64,000 bases of DNA from Bradyrhizobium vignae (GTDB lineage Bacteria > Pseudomonadota > Alphaproteobacteria > Rhizobiales > Xanthobacteraceae): assembly GCF_004114425.1 (NCBI RefSeq), contig NZ_RDQF01000029.1:1-64000 (forward strand), in the 5' to 3' direction. A program made the translations under genes and the position numbers. Shown piece after piece: positions 16,363 through 24,734 of the stretch. Each line of letters begins with the position of its first letter. The first letter of the stretch is position 1. The notes beneath the pieces were generated by a model, which was given only the letters and a program-made list of their open reading frames with translations, was not told the origin of the DNA and ran no database searches.

Positions 16363-19300
16363 TCATGACGTTGCCAGTGCGAGCTCGGCACGCTTCGCCG
16401 GGGCGGCTTCGTCCCGCTGCGGCTCGATCCTGAACCAGGCGACATAAAGCGCCGGCAGGTAAACCAGCGTAAGCAGGGTCGCCACCACGAGGCCGCCCAT
16501 CACGGCATAGGCCATCGGGCCCCAGAACACCGTCGGCGCGATCGGGATCATGCCGAGGATGGCCGCGGCCGCCGTGAGCAGGATTGGCCGCAGGCGGTGT
16601 TCCGTGGCGCTGATGACGGCGGACCAGGGATGCTCGCCGTCGGCGATATGCTGGTCGATCTGTGAAATCAGGATCACCGAATTGCGGATCACCATCCCGA
16701 TCAGCGAAATGATGCCGAGGATCGCCACGAAACCCAGCGGCGCCCGCGAGATCAGCAATGCGCCGGCCACTCCAATCAACGCCAGCGGCGCGGTGAGGAA
16801 CACCAGCACGAGGCGCTGGATGCTCATCAGTTGCACCATCAGGATGGTTGCCATCAGGAACAGCATCAGCGGCACAGCGACGGCAATGCTCGCCCGTGCC
16901 TTCGCGCTGTCCTCGATCACGCCGCCGAGCGCCACCTTGTAGCCGGCGGGCAACCGGGTGCGGAATTGCTCGATTGCCGGCGCAAGCTGGCTGGCGACGG
17001 CGGCGGCCTCGATGCCCGGCGCGACCTCGGCCTGCACGGTGACGGTCGGCAACCGCTGGCGCCGCCAGATCAGGGGCGGTTCGAGCTGATAGGAGAGGGT
17101 CGCGATCTGCTCCAGCGGAACATGGCGTCCGCCCGGCGCGCCGATCATGAGATTGCGTAACGTTTCGAGCTTGGCGCGTTCCTCAGGCACGGCGCGGGCG
17201 ACGATGTCGATCAGGTAGACGCTGTCGCGCAACTGCGTGATCCGCGTTCCCGAGAGCACCGCATTGATGTTGTTCGACAGTTGCTGCGAGCTGATGCCGA
17301 GCGCCCGCGCGCGGTCCTGGTCGACATCGACCTTGATGACCTTGGCATTCTCGTTCCAGTCGTAGTTGATGTTGCGCGTGTTCGGGTTCTTGCCGAGCAC
17401 CTGCGCAAAAGACTGCGCCAGCTCCCGCGTCTTGTCCGGATCCGGACCGCTGACGCGAAACTTCAGCGGCCAGCCCACGGGCGGGCCGAGTTCGAGCGCG
17501 GTCACGCGCGCCATCAGCGCGTCGAAGTCGGTCGCGAACGCCTTTTCGAGGCGTGCCACGACGTTGCCCCGTACCTTCGCTCCCTTGGTCACCACGACCG
17601 CCTGCGCGAAATGATCATTGGCCAACTGCTGGTCGAGCGGCAGATAGAAGCGGATCGCGCCCTGACCGACGTAAAAGCTCCAGCGCTCGACGTCGGGATC
17701 GGCCTTGAGCAGATCTTCAACCCGGGCCGCAACCTTCTGGGTCGCCTCCAGCGAGGCGCCATGCGGCAAGGTCAGGTCGACCAGCAGTTCGGCACGGTCC
17801 GACTTCGGGAAGAATTGCTGCGGAACGAACCGCATGGCGCCGACCGAGCATACGAAGAGAATAGCCGCCGCACCCAGCACGACCCACTTGTGGCGCAGCG
17901 CGAGGTCGAGCGCGGCGCGGAACTGCTGCGAGAACCACGATGCGCCGTGCTGGCCGTGTCCCGCGAGCTTGTCCGGCAGGATGGCGACACCCGTCAATGG
18001 CGTGAACAGCACCGCCACCAGCCAGGAGACGAGCAGCGCGATGCCGACGACGGCGAACAGCGAGAAGCAATATTCACCGGCGCCGCTTTGCGCGAAGCCG
18101 ACCGGCACGAAGCCGACGATGGTCACCAGCGTTCCCGTCAGCATCGGGAAGGCCGTGGACGTATAGGTGAAGGTGGCGGCCTTTATCTTGTCGTGGCCTT
18201 CCTCCATCTTGGTGATCATCATCTCGACCGCGATCATGGCGTCGTCGACGAGCAGGCCGAGCGCGATGATCAACGCGCCGAGCGAAATCCGCTGCAGCGA
18301 GATTCCGGCGAACTTCATCGCAACGAAGGTGATGGCAAGCACCAGCGGGATCGCGATCGCGACCACGATACCCGGCCGCCAGCCGAGCGCGAGGAAGCTC
18401 ACCGCAAGCACGATCGCGATCGCTTCCATCAGACTCTCGGTGAACTCGCCGACCGCCTCATGCACAATCGCCGGTTGGTCGGCGACCAGATGCAGGTCGA
18501 CGCCGACAGGCAGGTCGCGCGCAAGCTCCGCGGCGCGCTCCTTGACGTTATGCCCCAGCGCCAGCACGTCGCCTCCCGCGGCCATCGAGATGGCGAGCCC
18601 GATCGCAGGCTGGCCGTCGAAGCGGAACATGGGTTGCGCGGGCTCGGCATAGTCGCGCCGGACTGTGGCGATGTCGGTCAGGCGGAAAAACCGATCTTGG
18701 AAGCGGAAATTGATCTCCTTGAGGGCCTCCTCAGAGGTGAAGCTGCCGGAGACGCGTACGGCGATCCGCTCCGGCCCCGCATCAACCGTGCCGCTTGGTA
18801 CCAACGCGTTCTGGGTCTGCAGGGCCTGCACCAGCGAATTTGAATCGAGCCCGAGCGCCGCGATCTGCTGGGTGGAGAATTCCAGATAGATCTTCTCGTC
18901 CTGCACGCCGACGAGCTCGACCTTGGCGACGTCGCGCACCCGCAGGAGGTCCGCGCGCAACCGATTGGCGATATCATGCAACTCGCGATGGCTGAATCCG
19001 TCCGAGGTCAGCGCGAAGATCAGCGCATAAGTGTCGCCGAACTCGTCGTTGAAGAATGGACCTGCGATGCCGGAGGGAAGGGTAGCCCTGATGTCGTCGA
19101 TCTTCTTGCGAACCTGGTACCAAAGCGGCTGCACGGCCTGGCCGCTCACCGTGTCCTTCAGATTGACGAACACCACGGATTCGCCGGGCTTGGTGTAGCT
19201 GCGTACGAAGTCGAGGTTGGGGACTTCCTCAAGCTTCTTTTCGATCCGGTCGGTGACCTGCTCCAGCGTCTCGGTGGTGGTGGCGCCCGGCCATAGCGTC

Positions 19301-19455
19301 TTCACCACCATGGTCTTGATCGTGAAGGGAGGGTCTTCCTCGCGCCCGAGCTTGCCATAAGCCCACAGACCGGCGACCGCGGCGACGAACATCAGGTAAA
19401 TGACGAAGCTCTTGTGGCGCAGTGCCCAGTCGGAAAGATTGAAGCCCTCCATCAC
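16363..19455 (-). CDS. RND-family multidrug efflux permease (AcrB/MexF type)
   Basis: A 1030-residue inner-membrane proton/drug antiporter with the usual twelve helices in two repeats. The N-terminus is NLSDWALRHKSFVIYLMFVAAVAGLWAYGKLGREEDP. The porter domain includes GPFFNDEFGDTYALIFAL, and the fourth-helix proton-relay acids appear in ALIIALGLLVDDAMIAVEMM. The second half repeats the pattern (FVAILGIISLIGMVIRNSVILISQI). The length is normal. The start overlaps the adaptor gene's stop by four bases (ATGA). With the adaptor it would export toxic compounds through an outer-membrane channel, which is not encoded here. The divergent TetR gene upstream is the likely repressor. Confidence 0.95.
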   Translation of the reverse strand: MMEGFNLSDWALRHKSFVIYLMFVAAVAGLWAYGKLGREEDPPFTIKTMVVKTLWPGATTTETLEQVTDRIEKKLEEVPNLDFVRSYTKPGESVVFVNLKDTVSGQAVQPLWYQVRKKIDDIRATLPSGIAGPFFNDEFGDTYALIFALTSDGFSHRELHDIANRLRADLLRVRDVAKVELVGVQDEKIYLEFSTQQIAALGLDSNSLVQALQTQNALVPSGTVDAGPERIAVRVSGSFTSEEALKEINFRFQDRFFRLTDIATVRRDYAEPAQPMFRFDGQPAIGLAISMAAGGDVLALGHNVKERAAELARDLPVGVDLHLVADQPAIVHEAVGEFTESLMEAIAIVLAVSFLALGWRPGIVVAIAIPLVLAITFVAMKFAGISLQRISLGALIIALGLLVDDAMIAVEMMITKMEEGHDKIKAATFTYTSTAFPMLTGTLVTIVGFVPVGFAQSGAGEYCFSLFAVVGIALLVSWLVAVLFTPLTGVAILPDKLAGHGQHGASWFSQQFRAALDLALRHKWVVLGAAAILFVCSVGAMRFVPQQFFPKSDRAELLVDLTLPHGASLEATQKVAARVEDLLKADPDVERWSFYVGQGAIRFYLPLDQQLANDHFAQAVVVTKGAKVRGNVVARLEKAFATDFDALMARVTALELGPPVGWPLKFRVSGPDPDKTRELAQSFAQVLGKNPNTRNINYDWNENAKVIKVDVDQDRARALGISSQQLSNNINAVLSGTRITQLRDSVYLIDIVARAVPEERAKLETLRNLMIGAPGGRHVPLEQIATLSYQLEPPLIWRRQRLPTVTVQAEVAPGIEAAAVASQLAPAIEQFRTRLPAGYKVALGGVIEDSAKARASIAVAVPLMLFLMATILMVQLMSIQRLVLVFLTAPLALIGVAGALLISRAPLGFVAILGIISLIGMVIRNSVILISQIDQHIADGEHPWSAVISATEHRLRPILLTAAAAILGMIPIAPTVFWGPMAYAVMGGLVVATLLTLVYLPALYVAWFRIEPQRDEAAPAKRAELALATS

Positions 19456-20534
19456 GCGTCTCCCCCAGCAAGACGAACCTTCTGGCCATCGCGAAGGCGG
19501 CTGACGCCGGCAGTCACGACGATGTCACCCTTGTTCAGCCCCTCCTTGAGAATGACCCGGTCGGTCTCATAGCGTTCGACGCTCACCGTCTTGAGCTGCA
19601 CCGATTGACCCACGGGATCGACGATCCACACCGCCGGCGTCCCATTCTTGTCGAACAGCGCGCTGCCTGGCAGCACGACGACCGGCGTGGTCGAGGCCTT
19701 GATCCGGCCGACCACACTGCCGCCGAAGCGCATCTGCTCCGGCGCGTCTGCAAGCGTCACCTTGACCTGATAGGTGCGCGTGGCGGGATCGGCGATCGGA
19801 GAAATCTCGCGCACCACACCTTCGGCCGTCACTGCGGCGTTGCTCAGCAGCAGAACCACGACCCGGCTGGGCTCGCGCCGTTCGCTGCCGAGCCGAAAGG
19901 CGGCTTCGGCCACTGCGAAGACCGCATCCTTGTCGCTGGGCCGCGCCACGCGCACGATCATGTGTCCACTGTTCACGACCTGGCCGGCTTCGGCGCCAAC
20001 GGCGGTGACGACGCCGTCAAATTCGGCGTGCAGTTCGGTATAGGCGAGCTGGTCCCGGGCCAGCTCGACGGAGGTCAGCGCCTGATCCCTCCTGGCCTCG
20101 GCGGAACGGAAGTTCTTCAGCGCCGAATCGTACAGTGCGCGCGTGGTGGTGCCGGTGGTAAGGAGCTGCCGTTGCCGCTCCTCCGTGCTCTGTGCCTCCA
20201 CCAGGACCGCTTCGGCCGCCGCGAGGTCCGCCTCCGCCGACTTTAGCTTGTTGTGGTAATCCTGTTCTTCGAGCCGCGCCAGGACATCGCCCTTTCTGAC
20301 GGCCGCGCCGACATCGACGCTGCGCGCCACCATCTTGCCGGCCACGCGGAAGCCGAGCTCGCTCTCATAACGCGGCTTGATTTCGCCGACGGACCGGCGG
20401 TCGTCATCGAGCGGCTTGGGATCGATCACGACGGTGCGAACGGCCCTTACTTCCGGCGCGTTTGGCGCGGTATCGTTGCATGCCGCGAGCGGCAGCATGC
20501 AGGCAAGCAACAGCGTTTGTCGACGAAGCGACAT
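19452..20534 (-). CDS. RND efflux periplasmic adaptor lipoprotein (MFP)
   Basis: A 360-residue membrane-fusion protein. It begins MSLRRQTLLLACMLPLAACND, a lipoprotein signal with LAAC lipobox, so it is probably anchored in the inner membrane. The order is lipoyl half 1 (SELGFRVAGKMVARSVDVGAAVRKGDVLARLEEQDY), a helical hairpin (LKSAEADLAAAEAVLVEAQSTEERQRQLL), lipoyl half 2 (EFDGVVTAVGAEAGQVVNSG), then beta-barrel and proximal domains. It is first of the two efflux genes, with ribosome-binding site GGAGAAC before its start, and overlaps the permease gene. A TolC-like partner must come from elsewhere. Confidence 0.92.
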   Translation of the reverse strand: MSLRRQTLLLACMLPLAACNDTAPNAPEVRAVRTVVIDPKPLDDDRRSVGEIKPRYESELGFRVAGKMVARSVDVGAAVRKGDVLARLEEQDYHNKLKSAEADLAAAEAVLVEAQSTEERQRQLLTTGTTTRALYDSALKNFRSAEARRDQALTSVELARDQLAYTELHAEFDGVVTAVGAEAGQVVNSGHMIVRVARPSDKDAVFAVAEAAFRLGSERREPSRVVVLLLSNAAVTAEGVVREISPIADPATRTYQVKVTLADAPEQMRFGGSVVGRIKASTTPVVVLPGSALFDKNGTPAVWIVDPVGQSVQLKTVSVERYETDRVILKEGLNKGDIVVTAGVSRLRDGQKVRLAGGDA

Positions 20535-20574
20535 TGGAGTTCTCCTAAAGATGTAACGAGACAGTCGGGCGTGA

Positions 20575-20826
20575 TCAGCAAAAGCTCCGGGGATGCCTTA
20601 CGGCCGCATCTCCGAGCTCCGCCGGGACGCGATCGCGTGCCGCCCGCCCAGTCTGGTCGCGCGACAGGCCGATATCCCTCAGCATGTGATCATCGAGTCC
20701 GCCGAGAATCCTGACCGCCTCGCGGCGATCATGGTAGGCTGTAAGGCTTTCTGCGCAACTCCGAACCCAGCTCAGAAGGCTGCGGATTTGCCTGGTTGCG
20801 AACATCAAAAGCGTGAGCGTGATCAT
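20575..20826 (-). CDS. DUF1127-domain small protein
   Basis: An 83-residue basic protein with the DUF1127 signature in its middle: RREAVRILGGLDDHMLRDIGLSRDQ (about residues 34-58). Such small arginine-rich proteins are abundant in rhizobia; some affect RNA turnover and phosphate or carbon metabolism, but most are unstudied. It lies between the efflux operon and its TetR regulator on the same strand as the pump, and the three tandem operators sit just upstream of its start, so it may be the first gene under TetR control. An internal ATG at 20805 is an alternative start. Confidence 0.75.
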   Translation of the reverse strand: MITLTLLMFATRQIRSLLSWVRSCAESLTAYHDRREAVRILGGLDDHMLRDIGLSRDQTGRAARDRVPAELGDAAVRHPRSFC

Positions 20827-20893
20827 GGGGTGTTCCGTCCGTTAACGAAGGGGTGATGGGAGTGATTGCGGGCTTGCGCTGCATCGATGAAAA

Positions 20894-20957
20894 GTATAGT
20901 GCACACTATACCAATCGAGTAAAGTGATCACTATACACAAGATAGTGAACACTATAC
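20894..20957. promoter_or_regulatory. Three tandem TetR operator candidates
   Basis: Three copies of a palindrome with the design GTATAGTG-N2-CACTATAC lie head to tail: 20894-20911 is perfect (GTATAGTGCACACTATAC), 20919-20936 and 20940-20957 keep the right arm intact and carry one or two mismatches in the left arm. Start-to-start spacing is 25 and 21 bases. They fill the gap between the DUF1127 gene and the divergent TetR gene. Confidence 0.75.
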
Positions 20958-20988
20958 TCAAGCGAGAAAAGCAGAGGTTCTCAAAATC

Positions 20989-21678
20989 ATGGCAAGGAAG
21001 GCGCGTCCGTCGCTGCGCGACGTCGAGCAGGAAGCCGAAAAATTCTCCACGCCGAAAACCGAGAAGGAGAAAGCGATCATCGACGCAGCTGTCGAGTTGT
21101 TCGGCAAGCAGGGTATCGACGGCGCCACCACGGCGCAGATCGCAAAACAAGCCAATGTCACGGAGAAGACGCTGTTTCGCTACTTCCCGACCAAGAAGGA
21201 TCTGGTGAGGCGGGTGTTCTTTCCGCTGCTGCTCAGGATCGGGCTGGTGCAGAACTGGGAATCCTTCAAGGCGCTGTTGCGGGAGAAGGGAAGGGATGCC
21301 GGCTTCCGCGGCTGGTACGTGGCGCTCGCGACTGACCGGCTCGCTACCGTCTCGCGCAATCCGCAGCTTGCCCGCACTGTGCTGCTCGAACTCGTTCAGA
21401 ACGAGGAGCTGCGCGACGTCATGGAGCGCGTATGGCGGCAGTATATCTGGCAGCCGATGCTGGAGAGCCTCACCGAGCTCAAGGGGGAGGGCGCTATCCG
21501 CAAGGACGTAGACGTCGAGGTGCTCGCCCGCGCCGTGCATTGCTTCCACATTGGCTACTTCCTGACACGCTTTGTGTTCGCTCCCCACGTGAAGTGGGAC
21601 GATGCCGAGCAGATCGAAATGATGGCCGATCTTCTCGAGAGTGGTGCGGGCACGCGACGTAATGTCGTGCAGAGATGA
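20989..21678 (+). CDS. TetR/AcrR-family transcriptional repressor
   Basis: A 229-residue regulator with a 25-residue N-terminal extension rich in charge, then the TetR DNA-binding domain: KEKAIIDAAVELFGKQGIDGATTAQIAKQANVTEKTLFRYFPTKKDLV (about residues 23-70). The rest is the helical ligand domain, which is variable. It is divergent from DUF1127 and the RND pump, with three operator copies in between, so autoregulation and control of the pump are probable. The start codon follows AGCAGAGG at a normal distance. Confidence 0.92.
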   Translation: MARKARPSLRDVEQEAEKFSTPKTEKEKAIIDAAVELFGKQGIDGATTAQIAKQANVTEKTLFRYFPTKKDLVRRVFFPLLLRIGLVQNWESFKALLREKGRDAGFRGWYVALATDRLATVSRNPQLARTVLLELVQNEELRDVMERVWRQYIWQPMLESLTELKGEGAIRKDVDVEVLARAVHCFHIGYFLTRFVFAPHVKWDDAEQIEMMADLLESGAGTRRNVVQR

Positions 21679-21839
21679 GACGTTGAGCACATTCCGTGAA
21701 ATATGCGATAGTTCAAGACCGCGCCGAGCCGCGCGACCAGGGTTGGGCATGGCGCCGATCTCGGAAAATTGCGTGGACATCTCAGACACGATGAATCTCC
21801 TTGTGCGGCGCTTTGGTGCCGAACTTTCAGGGCGAGTGC

Positions 21840-22595
21840 TCATCCAATACCTTCGAACGTGAGGACGAGGCCCTGGGCAAGGCTGATGGCCGCAATCGCC
21901 GCGATCAGCCACCGCGACCACCGCGCGAAGGTGGCGTCGCTCAGGGCGTCGAGCAGGGACCGCGACAGCAGCGTACCGAGCACCGCCGCGGCGGTGGCAA
22001 GCAGCACGGCCGTCGGCGAGATTGCGCCGCCCTCGATCAGCAGCAGCCGGCCGAAATAGATCAGCTTCAGCACGTGCCCAATCGACTGGATCGCGGCCTT
22101 GGTCGCGATGATCTCCTTGCGGCCGAGCTCGGTCTTGGCGAAGAACACGTCGAGGATCGGCCCGGACACGCCGGCAATCAGTTGCAGGGCGGTGCACAAC
22201 GTGCCGCAGCCGACGGCCTGGCTGGGCACCATCACGGTGGGCGTCAGGCGATGCGGCAGATGGAGCCCGGCGAATGAGACGAGGCCAATCAAAATTAAGG
22301 CTAGTGGCTTGCTGGGGGCGACCACGCCGGAAACCACGATGAGGCTCGCGATCAGTGCGCCAATGGTGTAGCGCAATACCACCGGCCGCACGATGTGCTG
22401 CCGCCAGCTCCAGGCCCGCGCCAGATTGGCCGCGATCTGGGAGAGGCCGTGCAGCACCATCGCAGGCACCAGCCCCATGAATGACAGCAGCAAGCCCATC
22501 AGGATTATGCCGCCGGCCATGCCGAACACCCCCGAGATGAAAGAGGTGGAGAGCACGGAGGCGGCAAGCGCGACGGCGAAGGGTAGGGTGATCAT
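21840..22595 (-). CDS. TauE/SafE-family (TSUP) membrane permease
   Basis: A 251-residue membrane protein with seven to eight helices. It starts MITLPFAVALAASVLSTSFISGVFGMAGGIILMGLLL, which includes the SGxxGxGGG-like first repeat of the TSUP family. The second repeat is seen at VGCGTLCTALQLIAGVSGPILDVFF. Members move sulfite, sulfonates or other organosulfur and organic anions out of or into the cell. It is divergent from a GcvA-like LysR gene, which may control it. The substrate cannot be determined from sequence. Confidence 0.85.
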   Translation of the reverse strand: MITLPFAVALAASVLSTSFISGVFGMAGGIILMGLLLSFMGLVPAMVLHGLSQIAANLARAWSWRQHIVRPVVLRYTIGALIASLIVVSGVVAPSKPLALILIGLVSFAGLHLPHRLTPTVMVPSQAVGCGTLCTALQLIAGVSGPILDVFFAKTELGRKEIIATKAAIQSIGHVLKLIYFGRLLLIEGGAISPTAVLLATAAAVLGTLLSRSLLDALSDATFARWSRWLIAAIAAISLAQGLVLTFEGIG

Positions 22596-22691
22596 GGCAA
22601 CCCCCAGATTTCGGTTGCCCCTTCATCACGGATTTGACAGCCCTCTCGCAAACGGCTTTAACTGGGCCATAGGCTAAGGAAAACTAAGTCT

Positions 22692-23612
22692 ATGCCGATC
22701 CGCCGCCTGCCATCGCTGAACGGCCTGCGCGCCTTCGAGGCCGCCGCGCGCCATGGCAGCTTTGTCGCTGCCGCCGACGAGCTGAACGTCACGCAGGCCG
22801 CGATCAGCCGCATGGTGCGGTTGCTGGAGGAGCGTTTTGGATTCCAGCTGTTCGAGCGCCGGCCGAACGGCCTCGATCTCACCGCACAGGGCCGGGCGCT
22901 GCAGCCTGGACTCACCTCGGCCTTCGATGCGATCGCAGGTCTCGCCGAACAGGTCAGCCTGATGCGGACGACGCCGGTGCTGACGCTCGGCGTGGGTCCG
23001 ACCTTTGCGGTGCGCTGGCTGATCCCGCGGCTGCGCGGCTTCTACGAGCAGCATCCGGAAATCGATGTCCGCCTCTCGACAGGAGGCGCGCTGAATCCGT
23101 TCCGCGATGACTGGACCTGCGGCATCCTGCTCGGCGACGGTCACTGGCCCGGCTACGAGGCCGAGCTTCTGTTCGCGACCGATCTGTTTCCGGTCTGCAC
23201 CAAGGCGGTCGCCCAACGGATCCCGCATCCATCAAAGTTGACCCGGCAGGATATGCTGCAGGTGGCGCACTCGCCGGAGGATTGGGATCTCTGGCTCGCC
23301 GCCGCCGGGGTGAAGCCGCGCGGAAAGGGGGTCGGGCCGACCTTCGGCAATTACACGATGGCGCTGCAGGCCGCGGTCGACGGCATTGGCGTCGCGATCG
23401 GCCTGCGACCCTACGTCGAAGAAGATCTCGCCAAAGGCCGGCTGGTTGCGCCGTTCTCGGTCACGGTACCGAAGAAGCGTGCCTGGTATCTGCTCTATCG
23501 CGCCTTCCGCAAGGACGATCCAGGTCTTGCGGTGCTGCGCGCTTGGCTGATCGACTCGCTATCATCAGAGCGGCGGAGCGTTGCACCGAAGGCGCCTCGA
23601 AATGAGCCGTGA
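22692..23612 (+). CDS. LysR-family regulator, GcvA-like
   Basis: A 306-residue LysR-type regulator. The N-terminus RRLPSLNGLRAFEAAARHGSFVAAADELNVTQAAISRMVRLLEERFGFQLFERRPNGLDLTAQGRAL is the winged helix-turn-helix with the exact wording (LNGLRAFEAAARHxSF) of the GcvA subgroup, which includes regulators of glycine cleavage and beta-lactamase genes. The C-terminal type 2 periplasmic-binding fold follows (LGVGPTFAVRWLIPRLRGFYEQHPEIDVRLST). It is divergent from the TSUP permease gene with 96 bases between, so that gene is the likely target. Confidence 0.92.
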   Translation: MPIRRLPSLNGLRAFEAAARHGSFVAAADELNVTQAAISRMVRLLEERFGFQLFERRPNGLDLTAQGRALQPGLTSAFDAIAGLAEQVSLMRTTPVLTLGVGPTFAVRWLIPRLRGFYEQHPEIDVRLSTGGALNPFRDDWTCGILLGDGHWPGYEAELLFATDLFPVCTKAVAQRIPHPSKLTRQDMLQVAHSPEDWDLWLAAAGVKPRGKGVGPTFGNYTMALQAAVDGIGVAIGLRPYVEEDLAKGRLVAPFSVTVPKKRAWYLLYRAFRKDDPGLAVLRAWLIDSLSSERRSVAPKAPRNEP

Positions 23613-23651
23613 TCGGTGGCGGGGCGGTCGCTGCCGCGCTACCAGGGACCG

Positions 23652-24632
23652 TTACGATTGCAAATCGCGCGGCCTTCGTTGCCTTGGCCGGCCGGTACGA
23701 TGCAGACCCCGCACTTCCTGCTGTTGAAAAAGCTCCCCGCATACGTCACGCAACCATTGGCTTGCCGGGTCGTGATGAAAGCGGGCGTGCCAATATTGCT
23801 TCACCGTGAAGCCGGCGATCGCCAGCGGGCAGTCGAGCACGCGCAGTCCGTAGTAGTGAGCCAGCGTTTCGCCGATGTGCCTTGGAAGAGTGGCGATCAG
23901 GTCGGTCGTCCCGATGATTGCGGGCAACCCCAAAAAGCCCGGTAGCTCGAGCGCAACGTCAGGGACTATCCGCTGCTCCCGTAGCGCATCCGCGAGCAAT
24001 TGATGTCCGGTGCCGGAGCGAATGAGGACGTGCGCCTCTCGCCGGAAATCCCTTGCCGTGATGCGCTCGTGGATCCGGGCATGTTTTGCGTTTGCCAGGC
24101 AGACCCAGTCCTGCGGAAAGAGTGCCTGTTGGAAGTGCCCGGCGTCGAGGTCCGAGATGTAGCCGAGCGCCAGATCGGCCTCGCCAGACTGCAGCATTCG
24201 TGGCGTATCACTGCCGATCTGCGCCGCCTCGATGCGGATGCCCGGAGCAACGCGACGAACGTAGGCGAGGATGGCCGGAAGCAGCGTGATGTGGCTCGCA
24301 TCCGTCATGCAGATGATGAAGCGGCGCTTTGCAGTCGCCGGATCGAACTCAGGACGAAGCTCCGCCAGACGCCGCAGCATCTCCAACGCCTGCCTGGCCG
24401 TGCCGATGAGAGCCTCGGCGCGCGGAGTCGGCAGCATTCCCTCAGCCGACCGAATGAAGAGCGGGTCGTCCAGTTCTTTTCGCAAGCGCGCCAGCCAGAT
24501 CGAAATGGTCGGCTGACTTTGACCGAGTTTCTCGGCTGCTTTGGTGACGCTGCCCGTGGAGAACAATGCGTCGAAGAGCCGGAGCAGGCGCGGCTCCAAA
24601 AAGTTCGTCTCGGAGAGGTCCCGGTGCTTCAT
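23652..24632 (-). CDS. LysR-family regulator of the quinate/shikimate-like operon
   Basis: A 326-residue LysR regulator. The N-terminus LSETNFLEPRLLRLFDALFSTGSVTKAAEKLGQSQPTISIWLARLRKELDDPLFIR resembles the NodD/NahR/SyrM branch, whose members respond to aromatic or flavonoid-like inducers. The start is set at the ATG at 24632 because the upstream TTG frame adds only four residues. The effector domain continues to about residue 300; the last 25 residues are arginine-rich and unlike the family. It is divergent from the twelve-gene operon starting at 24735, and a palindromic site lies between them. Control of that operon is inference from position. Confidence 0.9.
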   Translation of the reverse strand: MKHRDLSETNFLEPRLLRLFDALFSTGSVTKAAEKLGQSQPTISIWLARLRKELDDPLFIRSAEGMLPTPRAEALIGTARQALEMLRRLAELRPEFDPATAKRRFIICMTDASHITLLPAILAYVRRVAPGIRIEAAQIGSDTPRMLQSGEADLALGYISDLDAGHFQQALFPQDWVCLANAKHARIHERITARDFRREAHVLIRSGTGHQLLADALREQRIVPDVALELPGFLGLPAIIGTTDLIATLPRHIGETLAHYYGLRVLDCPLAIAGFTVKQYWHARFHHDPASQWLRDVCGELFQQQEVRGLHRTGRPRQRRPRDLQS

Positions 24633-24647
24633 TGCGATCCGCAATAA

Positions 24648-24673
24648 TGGATATAAGAGTCATAGCATATCCA
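24648..24673. promoter_or_regulatory. LysR-type binding-site candidate
   Basis: Perfect 7-bp arms TGGATAT (24648-24654) and ATATCCA (24667-24673) flank 12 bases. The T-N-A core and overall width fit LysR-type boxes. It sits 15 bases upstream of the LysR start and 61 bases upstream of the facing operon, the usual place for such a site. Confidence 0.6.
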
Positions 24674-24734
24674 GATACAGGGTGGCCTGCTAGTACGCCT
24701 CCAACGCCAAAACGGGCGAGGGAGAAGCGTTCGG

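Noticed and set aside
17281..18843. A long open frame of 520 codons on the plus strand opposite the RND permease gene
   Set aside because: It is antisense to a clear RND permease, very rich in arginine, aspartate and histidine, and shows no domain. High-GC codon use opens such mirror frames.
20842..21789. A minus-strand frame starting with GTG at 21789 after a good AAGGAG sequence, running opposite the TetR gene
   Set aside because: The good start made it tempting, but the product has no recognisable domain and lies fully over the TetR gene and its operators. Possibly a leftover gene start.
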